From Clostridioides sp. ES-S-0010-02 (GTDB taxonomy: Bacteria; Bacillota; Clostridia; Peptostreptococcales; Peptostreptococcaceae), in NCBI GenBank assembly GCA_020641055.1, contig CP067345.1, positions 985,317-1,049,316 on the forward strand: 64,000 nucleotides of DNA, in the 5' to 3' direction. Under the pieces are notes generated by a model that saw only the letters and a list, made by a program, of their open reading frames with translations, ran no database searches and was not told the origin of the DNA. The first letter of the stretch is position 1; every line of letters begins with the position of its first letter. Below, one piece after another: positions 8,951-17,780 of this stretch. Both the position numbers and the translations under genes were made by a program.

Positions 8951-9625
8951 ATGGCTAAGATACTAGGAATATGTGGAAGTCCAAGAAAAGGAGCAACTGA
9001 ATATGCAATACTACAAGCTTTAGAGGAAGCTAAAGAAATACCAGGAATAGAAACTGACTTTTGGACTGTAAGAGGAAAAAATATAGGTCCATGTATACAT
9101 TGTGATGCTTGTATGAGAAAAGCAGAAAAATGTACTATACAAGATGATATGGGCGAACTAGAAAAAAAATTGCTAGAAGCAGATGGATTTATAATAGGTT
9201 CTCCTGTTTATGATATGGGAATAACTGCTCAATTGACTGCTGTGTTAAATAGATTAAGACATATGTATTTAGTACATGGATGTAATTTGCAAAATAAAGT
9301 AGGAGCTGCTATAACTACTGGTGGAACTAGATATGGTGGACAAGAAATGGCCAGATTACCAATAATAAATTTCTTTTTAATGCATGAGGTATTGGTAACA
9401 GGAGGACTTATTGGAGGATACACTGGTGCTAGTATTTGGAGTAAAGATGCAAAAGAACAAGGTGCAAAAGATGATGAAGTAGGCATGAATACGATAAAAA
9501 GACTTGGGAGAGGTCTAGCAGAAGCTGTTAAAATATCTAAATATGGTCTTGAAAAATGGAATATTGAAAAAGAAGAATTAGGAATAACAAGTGAAACTGA
9601 AAAAAGTCCTGTAAAAGACCACTAA
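8951..9625 (+). CDS. Iron-sulfur flavoprotein (NADPH-dependent FMN reductase fold)
   Basis: 224-residue flavodoxin-like protein. The N-terminal FMN phosphate loop GSPRKGATEY is followed at about residues 50-64 by a compact cysteine motif, C-x2-C-x2-C-x6-C (CIHCDACMRKAEKC), like archaeal/clostridial Isf proteins that bind a 4Fe-4S cluster. It therefore looks like an electron-transfer protein rather than a simple azoreductase. The ATG at 8951 follows GGGAGGT, 25 bases after the permease; an in-frame GTG at 8936 is discounted. A strong terminator follows, marking the end of the cluster. Confidence 0.8.
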   Translation: MAKILGICGSPRKGATEYAILQALEEAKEIPGIETDFWTVRGKNIGPCIHCDACMRKAEKCTIQDDMGELEKKLLEADGFIIGSPVYDMGITAQLTAVLNRLRHMYLVHGCNLQNKVGAAITTGGTRYGGQEMARLPIINFFLMHEVLVTGGLIGGYTGASIWSKDAKEQGAKDDEVGMNTIKRLGRGLAEAVKISKYGLEKWNIEKEELGITSETEKSPVKDH

Positions 9626-9658
9626 AATTTATATTGACCATACGTAAAATTTAATTAG

Positions 9659-9710
9659 CCCCTCTTAATATATGATACAACCCATCATAAATATTAAGAG
9701 GGGTAATTTT
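9659..9710 (+). terminator. Intrinsic terminator after the Isf gene
   Basis: CCCCTCTTAATA (9659-9670) pairs exactly with TATTAAGAGGGG (9692-9703), with further TATGAT/ATCATA pairing inside. A short T-rich tract follows. It closes the aco-permease-flavoprotein region. Confidence 0.8.
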
Positions 9711-9855
9711 GTATTTAAAATTATTTGTAATAAAATAAGATATATTAATAAATATGATAGAATATATATTATAAATTAAATTTTATAAATATAAGGGGGG
9801 AACTTTGAGTTCTTATAAATTTCTTATGTTATAAGATTATAAGGGCCAATATTTT

Positions 9856-11145
9856 ATGCGGGAGTTATTAAATGTAACACTTATAATAGTACTTGTTTTA
9901 ATAAATGCATTTTTTGTAGCTTGTGAATTTGCTATGGTAAAGCTTCGTAGTTCTAGGATAGATACTATGATAGCTGAAGGTAATAATAATGCTAAAAGGT
10001 GTAAAATAATAAAAGATAATCTAAATTCATATCTTTCTGCATGTCAACTTGGGATAACACTTTGTTCACTTGCACTAGGATGGATGGGAGAATCTACAGT
10101 TAAAGAGTTAATATTGCCAATAATAAGTATATTTAATCTTAGTGAAAGTGTTATATATACAATATCAATTTCTATTTCCTTTTTAATTATAACAATGGTA
10201 GAAGTTGTAATAGGGGAGCTTGTTCCTAAAGCCTTAGCACTTTACAATACAGAGAGAATAATGCTAAGTACATCTTTTTTGTTGATTGGATTTTATAAAT
10301 TGACATATCCAATAATATACTTTTTTAATCTAAGCACTGATTTATTTCTTAAGCCATTTGGATATTCACAAGCAGATGAAGTTGATGAGCCACATACAGG
10401 TGATGAAATAAGATTATTAGTTGAAGAAAGCTATAAAAGTGGGCTTATAGATGAATCAGAGCAAAGATTAGTTGACAATATTTTTGAATTTGAAGAAAAG
10501 AAAATTAGAGAGATAATGGTACCTAGAACTGATATGATTTGTATATATGAAAGTGACTCGGAGGAAAAGATATTATCTATTTTGAGAGATGAAGGTGTTA
10601 CTAGGTATCCAGTATGTAAGAAAAATAAAGATGATATATTAGGATTTGTACATATAAGAGATTTGTATAATCAAAAAATAAACAGAAATAAAATTGAACT
10701 AGGAGAAATACTTAGAGATATTATATATATATCAGAAAATTGTACTATAGATAAGGCTCTTGAGAAATTAAGAAAAGAAAAACTCCAACTTGCTATAGTG
10801 GTAGATGAATATGGTGGTACATCTGGTGTAGTAACAATTGAAGATATACTGGAAGAGATAGTAGGAGAAATTCAAGATGAATTTGATAAAGAAGAAACTC
10901 ATATTAAGAAAATAGGAACAAGTTCTTACTTAGTTGATGGAACTGAATCAATCAATGATATCAATAAATACTTTGGGCTTGATATAGAACATGATGGATT
11001 TGATAGTATAGGTGGTTGGATATCCTATATGCTTGGTTCAAACATTAAAGTAAATCAAAGTGTAACTTTTGAAAATTACAATTTTACTATATTAGAATTG
11101 GATAAATTGAGGGTTGTAAAATTAATCATAAAAAGTGTAATATAA
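9856..11145 (+). CDS. CNNM/CorC-family membrane protein with CBS pair (hemolysin-like)
   Basis: 429-residue protein with the usual three-part layout: a DUF21/CNNM transmembrane domain (about 1-185, four hydrophobic segments starting LIIVLVLINAFFVACEFAMV), a CBS pair (about 205-330; MVPRTDM, RYPVCKKN, VVDEYGG) and a CorC/HlyC C-terminal domain (about 345-429). Relatives are linked to Mg2+ or Co2+ transport and membrane integrity; the old name hemolysin is not evidence of cytolysis. The predicted start lacks a classic Shine-Dalgarno (AAGGGCC only), and an unused AAGGGGGG lies about 55 bases upstream. Confidence 0.88.
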   Translation: MRELLNVTLIIVLVLINAFFVACEFAMVKLRSSRIDTMIAEGNNNAKRCKIIKDNLNSYLSACQLGITLCSLALGWMGESTVKELILPIISIFNLSESVIYTISISISFLIITMVEVVIGELVPKALALYNTERIMLSTSFLLIGFYKLTYPIIYFFNLSTDLFLKPFGYSQADEVDEPHTGDEIRLLVEESYKSGLIDESEQRLVDNIFEFEEKKIREIMVPRTDMICIYESDSEEKILSILRDEGVTRYPVCKKNKDDILGFVHIRDLYNQKINRNKIELGEILRDIIYISENCTIDKALEKLRKEKLQLAIVVDEYGGTSGVVTIEDILEEIVGEIQDEFDKEETHIKKIGTSSYLVDGTESINDINKYFGLDIEHDGFDSIGGWISYMLGSNIKVNQSVTFENYNFTILELDKLRVVKLIIKSVI

Positions 11146-11173
11146 TTATATCAAAAAATATTGGAGGAATTGT

Positions 11174-11854
11174 ATGCAAAAAGTAGAAGGAATTATTTTT
11201 GATATGGATGGAGTTTTGTTTGATTCAGAGAGAATCTCTCTTGAATTTTGGATAGAGACATTTGAAAAGTATGGATACACTATGACTAAAGAAATATATA
11301 CATCTGTTATGGGAAGGAATCGTAAAGGGATAATAGAAGGTCTTACTAAGATATATGATAGCTCTGTGCCGATATTAGATTTGTATGATGAGAAAACTAA
11401 AAATATGATTGAATTTATGGATAGAGAAGGAGCTCCTATCAAATTAGGAGTTAATGAATTAATATCTTTTTTAAAGAAAAATGGGTATAAAATGGCAGTT
11501 GCAACCTCTACAAAGCGAGAAAGAGCAGTTAAAAGATTAGCCAAAGCAAATTTAAAAGAATACTTTGATGCTATAGTTTGTGGAGATGATGTTGTAAACT
11601 CTAAGCCAAATCCAGAAATATTCTTAAAGGCAGCCAAAAAGATAAATGTTAATCCCGAAAATTGCATTGTTATAGAGGATTCCCCTATGGGAGTAGAGGC
11701 TGCTTATAATGGGGGTATAAAATGTATAAATGTACCTGACTTAAAAGAACCAGATGAACAAATTAAAGCACAATCACATAAGATACTTGAAAATTTATTA
11801 GAAGTTAGAGAATACCTAAAAAGTTTAGAATCTAAAGAATGTTGTAGCCTATAA
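11174..11854 (+). CDS. HAD-superfamily phosphatase / beta-phosphoglucomutase-like
   Basis: 226-residue HAD hydrolase. Motif I is FDMDGVLFDSE (nucleophile Asp10), motif II is VATST, and motifs III/IV end with SKPNPEIFLKAA and VIEDSPMGVEAA. A helical cap lies between residues 17 and 85, as in beta-phosphoglucomutase-like enzymes. It hydrolyses or isomerises a small phosphorylated metabolite that cannot be named. It follows the CBS gene by 28 bases with a TTGGAGG site. The C-terminal Cys-Cys pair is not part of the fold. Confidence 0.85.
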   Translation: MQKVEGIIFDMDGVLFDSERISLEFWIETFEKYGYTMTKEIYTSVMGRNRKGIIEGLTKIYDSSVPILDLYDEKTKNMIEFMDREGAPIKLGVNELISFLKKNGYKMAVATSTKRERAVKRLAKANLKEYFDAIVCGDDVVNSKPNPEIFLKAAKKINVNPENCIVIEDSPMGVEAAYNGGIKCINVPDLKEPDEQIKAQSHKILENLLEVREYLKSLESKECCSL

Positions 11855-11865
11855 TATGAAATATT

Positions 11866-11899
11866 AAATCAAAGAATTTAAATTTAATTTCTTTGATTT
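11866..11899. repeat. 11-bp inverted repeat, possible weak terminator
   Basis: AAATCAAAGAA (11866-11876) pairs with TTCTTTGATTT (11889-11899) around a 12-base loop. The following AGAATAAATCC is not a T-run, so termination would be inefficient and read-through to the next gene at 11956 is likely. Confidence 0.5.
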
Positions 11900-11955
11900 A
11901 GAATAAATCCATGAATATGAGAAAAAATAATTATAAACAATTAGGAGGAATATTC

Positions 11956-12489
11956 ATGGATAGTGTAGGTTCTCTATTATATTTTTTATTTAATTTTTTC
12001 TTGTATGGTTTTATAGGTTGGATAATTGAAAATTTATATAGTTATTTTACTCAAGGTCATTTTCAAGAAGATGGATTTTTGAATGGTCCGTTTAAACCAA
12101 TGTATGCAATTGCAATGTCTATTATAATAGAAGTCTCAAGGTTTATTGACCCAAATAATATATTTGCATTGCTTTTACTATGTTTAGTAGTGCCAACAAC
12201 AGTAGAGTACATCACAGGCATAATTATGAAGGTATATTTTAATAAGGTATATTGGGATTATTCAGACTATAAGTACAATAATAGAGGAATAATATGTTTA
12301 AAATTTTCTATGTACTGGACTATATTGACTTTTGTTGGAGTAAGGTATCTTCAAGTGTATGTAGTTGATAATTTATATAGTTTAATAATACCTTATTGGC
12401 CAATTATAGTAACTGTATTATTGATAGCATTGTTTGTGGATGAAATTTTTACTATAAAATTCCTGAGAGGAAATAGAGATATAATATAA
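11956..12489 (+). CDS. Putative ABC-transporter type IV (PF06541-like) membrane protein
   Basis: 177-residue integral membrane protein with about five hydrophobic segments. The start FLFNFFLYGFIGWIIENLY and the FLNGPFKPMYAIA motif are typical of the small family annotated as putative ABC transporter permease (PF06541), for which no function is established. The ATG at 11956 follows TTAGGAGGAA; the in-frame ATG at 11911 has no site. A conserved-looking VYWDYSDYKYNNRGIICL loop faces one side of the membrane. No ATPase gene is nearby, so transport is unproven. Confidence 0.6.
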   Translation: MDSVGSLLYFLFNFFLYGFIGWIIENLYSYFTQGHFQEDGFLNGPFKPMYAIAMSIIIEVSRFIDPNNIFALLLLCLVVPTTVEYITGIIMKVYFNKVYWDYSDYKYNNRGIICLKFSMYWTILTFVGVRYLQVYVVDNLYSLIIPYWPIIVTVLLIALFVDEIFTIKFLRGNRDII

Positions 12490-12523
12490 CTTTAGAAGTA
12501 TAAGGTAAGTTTAGATTGTAGTT

Positions 12524-12577
12524 AAAAGAAAGCTATGCTAAAATGGTGAAATCATTTAAAGTTGGCTTTCTTTTTTA
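12524..12577 (+). terminator. Intrinsic terminator
   Basis: AAAAGAAAGC (12524-12533) pairs with GCTTTCTTTT (12565-12574), and the T-tract continues to 12577. It separates the PF06541-like gene from the oxidoreductase pair. Confidence 0.75.
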
Positions 12578-12684
12578 TTTGATGAAGTTAACATTCTAAT
12601 AAGTTTCAAAAGTTTATATAGAGTATTATTTATTATATGGTATTACTTATTTAAAATAAATTATAAAGAATGAGGAGTGTTTGA

Positions 12685-13704
12685 ATGGTGAGTAAAATAA
12701 GATTTTGTATTATTGGTACAAGTAATATATCAAAACTATTTTTAAGAGCTGCATCTAGGATTGAAGAGTTTGAACTAGTTGCTGTATATTCAAGAGATTT
12801 AGAAAAAGCTAAGGAATTTGGAAAGATGCATGGGGCAAGTCTGTTTTTTGACGATTTAGAAACCATGGCTAAATCAGATGGTATAGATGCTATATACATA
12901 GCTTCTCCAAACGCAATGCATTCAAAACAAGCTATTACCTGTCTAAAACACAAAAAACATGTGTTGTGTGAAAAATCATTAGCATCTAACTTAGAGGAAG
13001 TAAAATTAATGATAAAGGTTGCAAGAGACAATAATGTATTGCTTATGGAAGCTATGAGAATTACATGTGTTCCAAATTTTAAAGCAGTTAAAGAAAATTT
13101 ACATAAGATAGGTAAAATAAGAAGATTTTTTGGAAGCTATTGTCAGTATTCTTCAAGATATGATAAATATAAAAATGGAATTATAGAAAATGCATTTAAA
13201 AAAGAACTGTCAAATGGTTCATTGATGGATATTGGAGTGTACTGCATACACCCTATGATAAATCTATTTGGTGCTCCAAAATGTGTAAAATCATTTTCTC
13301 ATATGCTTCAAACTGGAGTAGATGGAGAAGGTTTGGCTATATTCCAATATGATGGTATGGATGCAGTAGTTCAGTATTCTAAAATAGCTGATTCTTACAT
13401 ACCATCTGAGATACAAGGAGAAAAGGGAAGTATAATAATCGAAAAACTTAATTTGTTTGAAAGGGTGGTTATTAGATATAAAGATGGAACTGAAGAAGAT
13501 ATATCTATTTTAAAGGAAAAAGAAGAAGAGAAACCTAGAGAAATAGAAGGAATATATCATGAACTTATTGAGTTTATAACTCTTATAAATAATAATAAAA
13601 TAGAGTCTGGTATAAACTCACATGAAAATTCAAAGATAGTAATGGGAATTATGGATGAGATAAGAAGACAAGGAAAGATTGTCTATCCAGCTGACAGTCT
13701 GTAA
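12685..13704 (+). CDS. Gfo/Idh/MocA-family oxidoreductase
   Basis: 339-residue NAD(P)-dependent dehydrogenase. The N-terminal Rossmann fold begins IRFCIIGTSNISKLF, and the family signature CEKSLASN (EKP-like) lies near residue 95. The C-terminal alpha/beta domain holds GSLMDIGVYCIHPM with the catalytic His. It probably oxidises or reduces a sugar or inositol derivative. A GAGGAG site precedes the start. A second family member follows 36 bases after its stop, so the pair is co-transcribed. Confidence 0.85.
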   Translation: MVSKIRFCIIGTSNISKLFLRAASRIEEFELVAVYSRDLEKAKEFGKMHGASLFFDDLETMAKSDGIDAIYIASPNAMHSKQAITCLKHKKHVLCEKSLASNLEEVKLMIKVARDNNVLLMEAMRITCVPNFKAVKENLHKIGKIRRFFGSYCQYSSRYDKYKNGIIENAFKKELSNGSLMDIGVYCIHPMINLFGAPKCVKSFSHMLQTGVDGEGLAIFQYDGMDAVVQYSKIADSYIPSEIQGEKGSIIIEKLNLFERVVIRYKDGTEEDISILKEKEEEKPREIEGIYHELIEFITLINNNKIESGINSHENSKIVMGIMDEIRRQGKIVYPADSL

Positions 13705-13740
13705 TTTATTTAAAAATATATAGGATATGAGGTGGTAAAT

Positions 13741-14712
13741 ATGGAGAATATAAATTGGGCTATATTGGGTCCTGGAACTATTGCATCAGAATTTGCACAA
13801 GCTATGAGTGAGGTGAATTGTAAAGTGTATGCTGTTGCTTCAAGAAGTCTTGAAAGAGCAAAAAACTTTGCAAATAAGTTTGATATAGAAAATGTGTATG
13901 ATGATTATGATAAAATGCTAGAGAATAAGAATATAGATGTAGTGTATATATCTACTCCACATTGCAATCACTATGAATATATAATGAAAAGTCTAAAAAA
14001 TGGTAAACATGTGTTGTGTGAAAAAGCTATAACAGTAAATGGAAGTCAACTAACTGATATTATAACTTTAGCTATTGAAAAGAACTTAATAGTAGCAGAG
14101 GCGATGACTATTTATTATATGCCTTTATATAAAAAATTAAAGGAGATAGTAGAGTCTGGAAGTTTGGGAAAAATTAAAATGATACAAGTATCCTTTGGAA
14201 GTTGCAAGGATTATGATGTTAATAATAGATTTTTTAGTCAAGATTTAGCTGGTGGGGCATTGCTTGATATTGGTACATATGCACTTTCATTTGCTAGGTA
14301 CTTTATGTCATCTCAACCGAATGAAATTTTAACAACTGTTAAGAAATTTGAAACAGGTGTGGATGAACAATCTGGAATAATTTTAAAGAATTCTGAGAAT
14401 GAGATGGCTGTAATATCATTAACTATGAGAGCTAAGATGCCAAAAAGAGGTATTCTTGCATGTGAATTAGGATTTATAACTGTAGAAAATTTCCCAAGAG
14501 CATCAAAAGCTACAATAACTTATACAGATGGTGGAAGAATTGAAACTCTAGAATATGGTGATACAGAAAAAGCTTTAAAGTATGAAATTGAATATGTCAA
14601 TAATTGTATATTAAATAAAACAAAAGCCAATACTCTAGAATCATCTATAGATGTCATGAATTTAATGGATGAAATAAGAAAGCAATGGGGATTAAGATAT
14701 ACTTTTGAGTAA
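13741..14712 (+). CDS. Gfo/Idh/MocA-family oxidoreductase, second copy
   Basis: 323-residue paralogue of the upstream gene, with Rossmann motif WAILGPGTIASEFA, CEKAITVN signature and AGGALLDIGTYALSF in the C-terminal domain. It has a Tyr-Ala-Leu-Ser where the first copy has Tyr-Cys-Ile-His, so the histidine at that position is missing and substrate handling should differ. The ATG at 13741 follows AGGTGG; the GTG at 13732 is part of the ribosome site. A strong terminator at 14772 ends the unit before dlt. Confidence 0.85.
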   Translation: MENINWAILGPGTIASEFAQAMSEVNCKVYAVASRSLERAKNFANKFDIENVYDDYDKMLENKNIDVVYISTPHCNHYEYIMKSLKNGKHVLCEKAITVNGSQLTDIITLAIEKNLIVAEAMTIYYMPLYKKLKEIVESGSLGKIKMIQVSFGSCKDYDVNNRFFSQDLAGGALLDIGTYALSFARYFMSSQPNEILTTVKKFETGVDEQSGIILKNSENEMAVISLTMRAKMPKRGILACELGFITVENFPRASKATITYTDGGRIETLEYGDTEKALKYEIEYVNNCILNKTKANTLESSIDVMNLMDEIRKQWGLRYTFE

Positions 14713-14771
14713 ATTTAATTTTAAAATAAGTTAAATTGTATACACAATTAAGTATTAAAATGTCAAATTAT

Positions 14772-14829
14772 AAAAAGAAGAAAATCACTAAAAAGATTCC
14801 TTTTTCAGTGATTTTCTTCTTTTTTTTTA
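14772..14829 (+). terminator. Intrinsic terminator before the dlt operon
   Basis: AAGAAGAAAATCACT around 14776-14789 pairs with AGTGATTTTCTTCTT ending near 14821, followed by an unbroken T-tract to 14828. It isolates dlt from the oxidoreductase genes. Confidence 0.85.
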
Positions 14830-14954
14830 CAAATTTGTAACAGAATAAAAAAAAGTTTTGGAGATTTTATTACAATTTTGTAGTTGAATATATACATTAA
14901 AACTAATATGATTAATAATAACATAAATTTGAATATTTTTAGAGGAGAGAAAAT

Positions 14955-16145
14955 ATGAGAAAATTGATATACTTTATTACACCATTTATAATAGGCGTAG
15001 TATTTTTATTTGGGTTAGACAAATTTCTTGATTCTAAAACTGATGAACTTTTGAGGGAGAAAAATCTACTTCCAATTATGGATGATACTTTAAGTGATAT
15101 AAAGGATAAAGGTGTTACAGCAAATAATCATTTTTTGAGAGAAAAAGATATTATGATTTTGGGGTCATCAGAACTTAGTAATTCAACAAAACAACATCCA
15201 AAGTACTATTTTAATACAGATAGGAGCAAAAACAAAGTATTTGCAATTGGTAGAGCTTATACTCAGACATTACAAGATGCTGCAGTGTTAGGAAGTATGA
15301 ATCCTAATATTGATAATAAGAAGGTTGTCTTGTTAATTTCTATGCAATGGTTTATGGAAAAAGATGGAGTCACAAGTCACCATTACCAGTCTAGGTTTTC
15401 ACCAATACAATTTTATCGTTTTTTAGATAATCCAAAGATATCTAAACAAAATAAGATTGAATATATAAAAAAATCAAGTAAGCTTTTATGGGGTAGTGAC
15501 GAATATAAGGCAGAAGCATTGTATGCCAAGCTATATGAACCTAAGACAGTGTATGAGAAAGCTGAGAAGGTGTTATTAGAGCCTTATTTTCAAGGGAGAA
15601 AATACTGTATAGAGCTTAAAGAAAAAGGGATACTGTATAAGAAATTAATTAGGCTAGATAAACACAAAAAAGAAGGAAGAAAAAAACCTATAAATTGGTC
15701 ACATGAGAAAAAGAAAGCTATTGAAGATGCTAAGAAGAGAGTAGGTAACAATCCTCTAAACATTGACAAGTATTATTACAATGAGCATTTTAAAGATGGT
15801 CTAGAGCAATATAGAGGAAGAGACAAGGGCATAGACTTAGTAACATCTAAGGAATTTGAAAGTTATAAGCTTTTATTAAATGTATGCAAGGACTTAGATA
15901 TTAAACCAGTTGTTGTACTAATTCCAAGTATGGGCAAATTCTATGATTTAACTGGTATCTCTGAGAAAGAAAGAAATCAGTTTTATGATAAGGCACAGAA
16001 TATAGCAGAAAGTAAAGGCTTTGAAGTTATGAATCTTAAAGATAAAGGTAAAGAGAAATATTATTTAAGAGATGTAATGCATCTTGGAACGAAAGGATGG
16101 GTAGATGTCTGTGAGAGATTATTTAAAATATTTAAAGAGCAATAA
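14955..16145 (+). CDS. dltD: D-alanyl-lipoteichoic acid biosynthesis protein DltD
   Basis: 396-residue membrane-anchored SGNH-like thioesterase that completes transfer of D-alanine to teichoic acid outside the cell. One N-terminal membrane segment (IYFITPFIIGVVFLFG, 5-20) anchors an extracytoplasmic domain. Catalytic blocks are GSSELSNS (Ser) and DVMHLGTKGW (Asp/His) near the C-terminus. An AGAGGAGAG site precedes the start. In this operon dltD comes first, the order known for C. difficile, unlike dltABCD of Bacillus. The published C. difficile operon is reported to be controlled by sigma-V in response to lysozyme; I could not confirm its promoter by eye. Confidence 0.93.
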   Translation: MRKLIYFITPFIIGVVFLFGLDKFLDSKTDELLREKNLLPIMDDTLSDIKDKGVTANNHFLREKDIMILGSSELSNSTKQHPKYYFNTDRSKNKVFAIGRAYTQTLQDAAVLGSMNPNIDNKKVVLLISMQWFMEKDGVTSHHYQSRFSPIQFYRFLDNPKISKQNKIEYIKKSSKLLWGSDEYKAEALYAKLYEPKTVYEKAEKVLLEPYFQGRKYCIELKEKGILYKKLIRLDKHKKEGRKKPINWSHEKKKAIEDAKKRVGNNPLNIDKYYYNEHFKDGLEQYRGRDKGIDLVTSKEFESYKLLLNVCKDLDIKPVVVLIPSMGKFYDLTGISEKERNQFYDKAQNIAESKGFEVMNLKDKGKEKYYLRDVMHLGTKGWVDVCERLFKIFKEQ

Positions 16146-16251
16146 AGAATTAGTAACTAGTATTTGTTTAACTATGATTATAATATTGGCAATAGGTGTT
16201 TTAACATTTACACCATTTAAAGAGTTGCCATTTATTTATAATGGATTTTAA
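16105..16251 (+). CDS. dltX: D-alanylation small membrane protein DltX
   Basis: 48-residue ORF starting at an ATG inside the 3' end of dltD (overlap 41 bases) and ending 15 bases before dltA. It has one membrane helix (SICLTMIIILAIGVLTF) and ends ELPFIYNGF, matching the FIYNEF-type tail that defines DltX (PF12459, formerly DUF3687). DltX is required with DltB and DltD for D-alanine transfer across the membrane. In Firmicutes it usually sits just before dltA, as here. Easily missed because of its length and overlap. The ATG follows GGATGGGTAG, a weak ribosome site, consistent with coupling to dltD. Confidence 0.88.
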   Translation: MSVRDYLKYLKSNKELVTSICLTMIIILAIGVLTFTPFKELPFIYNGF

Positions 16252-16265
16252 AGGAGAATTTTTAT

Positions 16266-17780
16266 ATGAAAATTATTGAAGGAATAAAAAAATATTCAAA
16301 TACAAATAGAATAGCATTGACATGTAATGGAGATAAACTTTCTTATAAAGATTTAAATGAGTATTCAGATGCTATATCAGTTTTTCTAAAAAATGTATAC
16401 AAAGAAGAAGATACTCCTATAGTAATCTATGGTAATAAAGAAAATATGATAATGGCATGTATGATAGGAGCTTTAAAATCAGGTAGAGCATATGTTCCTC
16501 TTGATATTAGTTTTCCACTAGATAGAGTTTTTGAAGTTACTAAGGAAGTAAAGCCAAAAGTATTATTTAACTTTAGTGATGAAAAAGACTTTGGAGATAT
16601 CAATGTAATTGATAAGAATAAATTAAATGATATAATAAGTGAGTATAAAGGAAAGTCATTACATAAAGAAAACTGGGTAAAAGGTGACGAGAATGCATAT
16701 ATACTATTTACATCAGGTAGTACTGGAAAGCCAAAAGGGGTTCAAATAAGTTCAAATAACTTAGATAGTTTTGTAGATTGGATAAGTCCTTATTTAAATA
16801 TAGATGGAAGTGAAAAAGTAATAATGAATCAAGCAGCATATTCTTTTGACCTTTCAGTGACAACAATATATCCTGGTCTTGTTCATGGAGCTACATTATT
16901 TTCAATATCAAAAGATGTACTAGCTGATTATAAAGAGCTATTCAAACAATTTGGCGAATCTAATATTGCAGTATGGGTATCAACACCTTCTTTTGCAGGT
17001 GTATGTGTAACAGAAAAAGAGTTTAATAGTAAGATGCTTCCTAAACTTGAATCCATGATATTTATAGGAGAAGCACTTTCAAAAAATCTTACTAAAGAAC
17101 TTATGAGTAGATTTCCAAATACAAGAGTTATCAATGGATATGGACCAACTGAAGCTACTGTTGGCGTAAGTGTAAATGATATGACTCAAGAAGCTATAGA
17201 TGATGAAAAGAGCCTTCCAGTTGGATATCCTATGCAAAATTGTAAAATAAAAATACTTGATGAAAATGGAAATGAACTGAAAGAAAATGAAAAAGGTGAG
17301 ATTATAATAGTTGGACCATCAGTTTCAAAAGGTTACTTTAATAATAAAGAGAAGACTGAAGAAGTATTTTTCTATGATGAAATAGATAGTGTAAAGTGGC
17401 GAGCTTATAAAACTGGTGATATGGGATATCTCTTAGATGGAAATATATACTATTGTGGAAGAAAAGATTTTCAAATTAAGTTAAATGGATTTAGGATTGA
17501 AATAGAAGATATAGAAAATAATTTGAGAAAAGTTCATAATGTAAAAAACGCAGTAGTTTTACCAATATATAAGGATGAAAAAATTGCTTATTTAAAAGGT
17601 ATTGTTGAGTTAAATGAGAAGAATGATTTAGGTAATATCAAAAATGGGATGATGATAAAAAAGGAACTAGGAAAGTATATACCTTCGTATATGATTCCAA
17701 GAAATATTGCAATAATTTCTGAGTTTCCAACAAATATCAATGGTAAAATAGACAGAAAGAAACTTATGGAGGAAATTTAA
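16266..17780 (+). CDS. dltA: D-alanine--D-alanyl carrier protein ligase DltA
   Basis: 504-residue adenylate-forming enzyme that activates D-alanine with ATP and loads it on the DltC phosphopantetheine arm. The A3 phosphate loop FTSGSTGKPKGVQIS (near 150), NGYGPTEATVG (A5, near 300), TGDMG (A7), the hinge GRKDFQIKLNGFRIE and catalytic Lys in NGKIDRKKL (A10) are all present. AAAGGAG precedes the ATG. The stop overlaps the dltB start (TAATG), as in other dlt operons. Cytosolic. Confidence 0.96.
   Translation: MKIIEGIKKYSNTNRIALTCNGDKLSYKDLNEYSDAISVFLKNVYKEEDTPIVIYGNKENMIMACMIGALKSGRAYVPLDISFPLDRVFEVTKEVKPKVLFNFSDEKDFGDINVIDKNKLNDIISEYKGKSLHKENWVKGDENAYILFTSGSTGKPKGVQISSNNLDSFVDWISPYLNIDGSEKVIMNQAAYSFDLSVTTIYPGLVHGATLFSISKDVLADYKELFKQFGESNIAVWVSTPSFAGVCVTEKEFNSKMLPKLESMIFIGEALSKNLTKELMSRFPNTRVINGYGPTEATVGVSVNDMTQEAIDDEKSLPVGYPMQNCKIKILDENGNELKENEKGEIIIVGPSVSKGYFNNKEKTEEVFFYDEIDSVKWRAYKTGDMGYLLDGNIYYCGRKDFQIKLNGFRIEIEDIENNLRKVHNVKNAVVLPIYKDEKIAYLKGIVELNEKNDLGNIKNGMMIKKELGKYIPSYMIPRNIAIISEFPTNINGKIDRKKLMEEI

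Noticed and set aside
9785-9855. Short leader ORF or riboswitch before the CBS/CorC gene, suggested by an isolated AAGGGGGG
   Set aside because: Only a few codons follow the site before a stop, and no Mg2+-sensing M-box features were found.
14830-14954. Sigma-V promoter before dltD
   Set aside because: Expected from published work, but no hexamer pair could be placed with confidence by eye, so it is not annotated.
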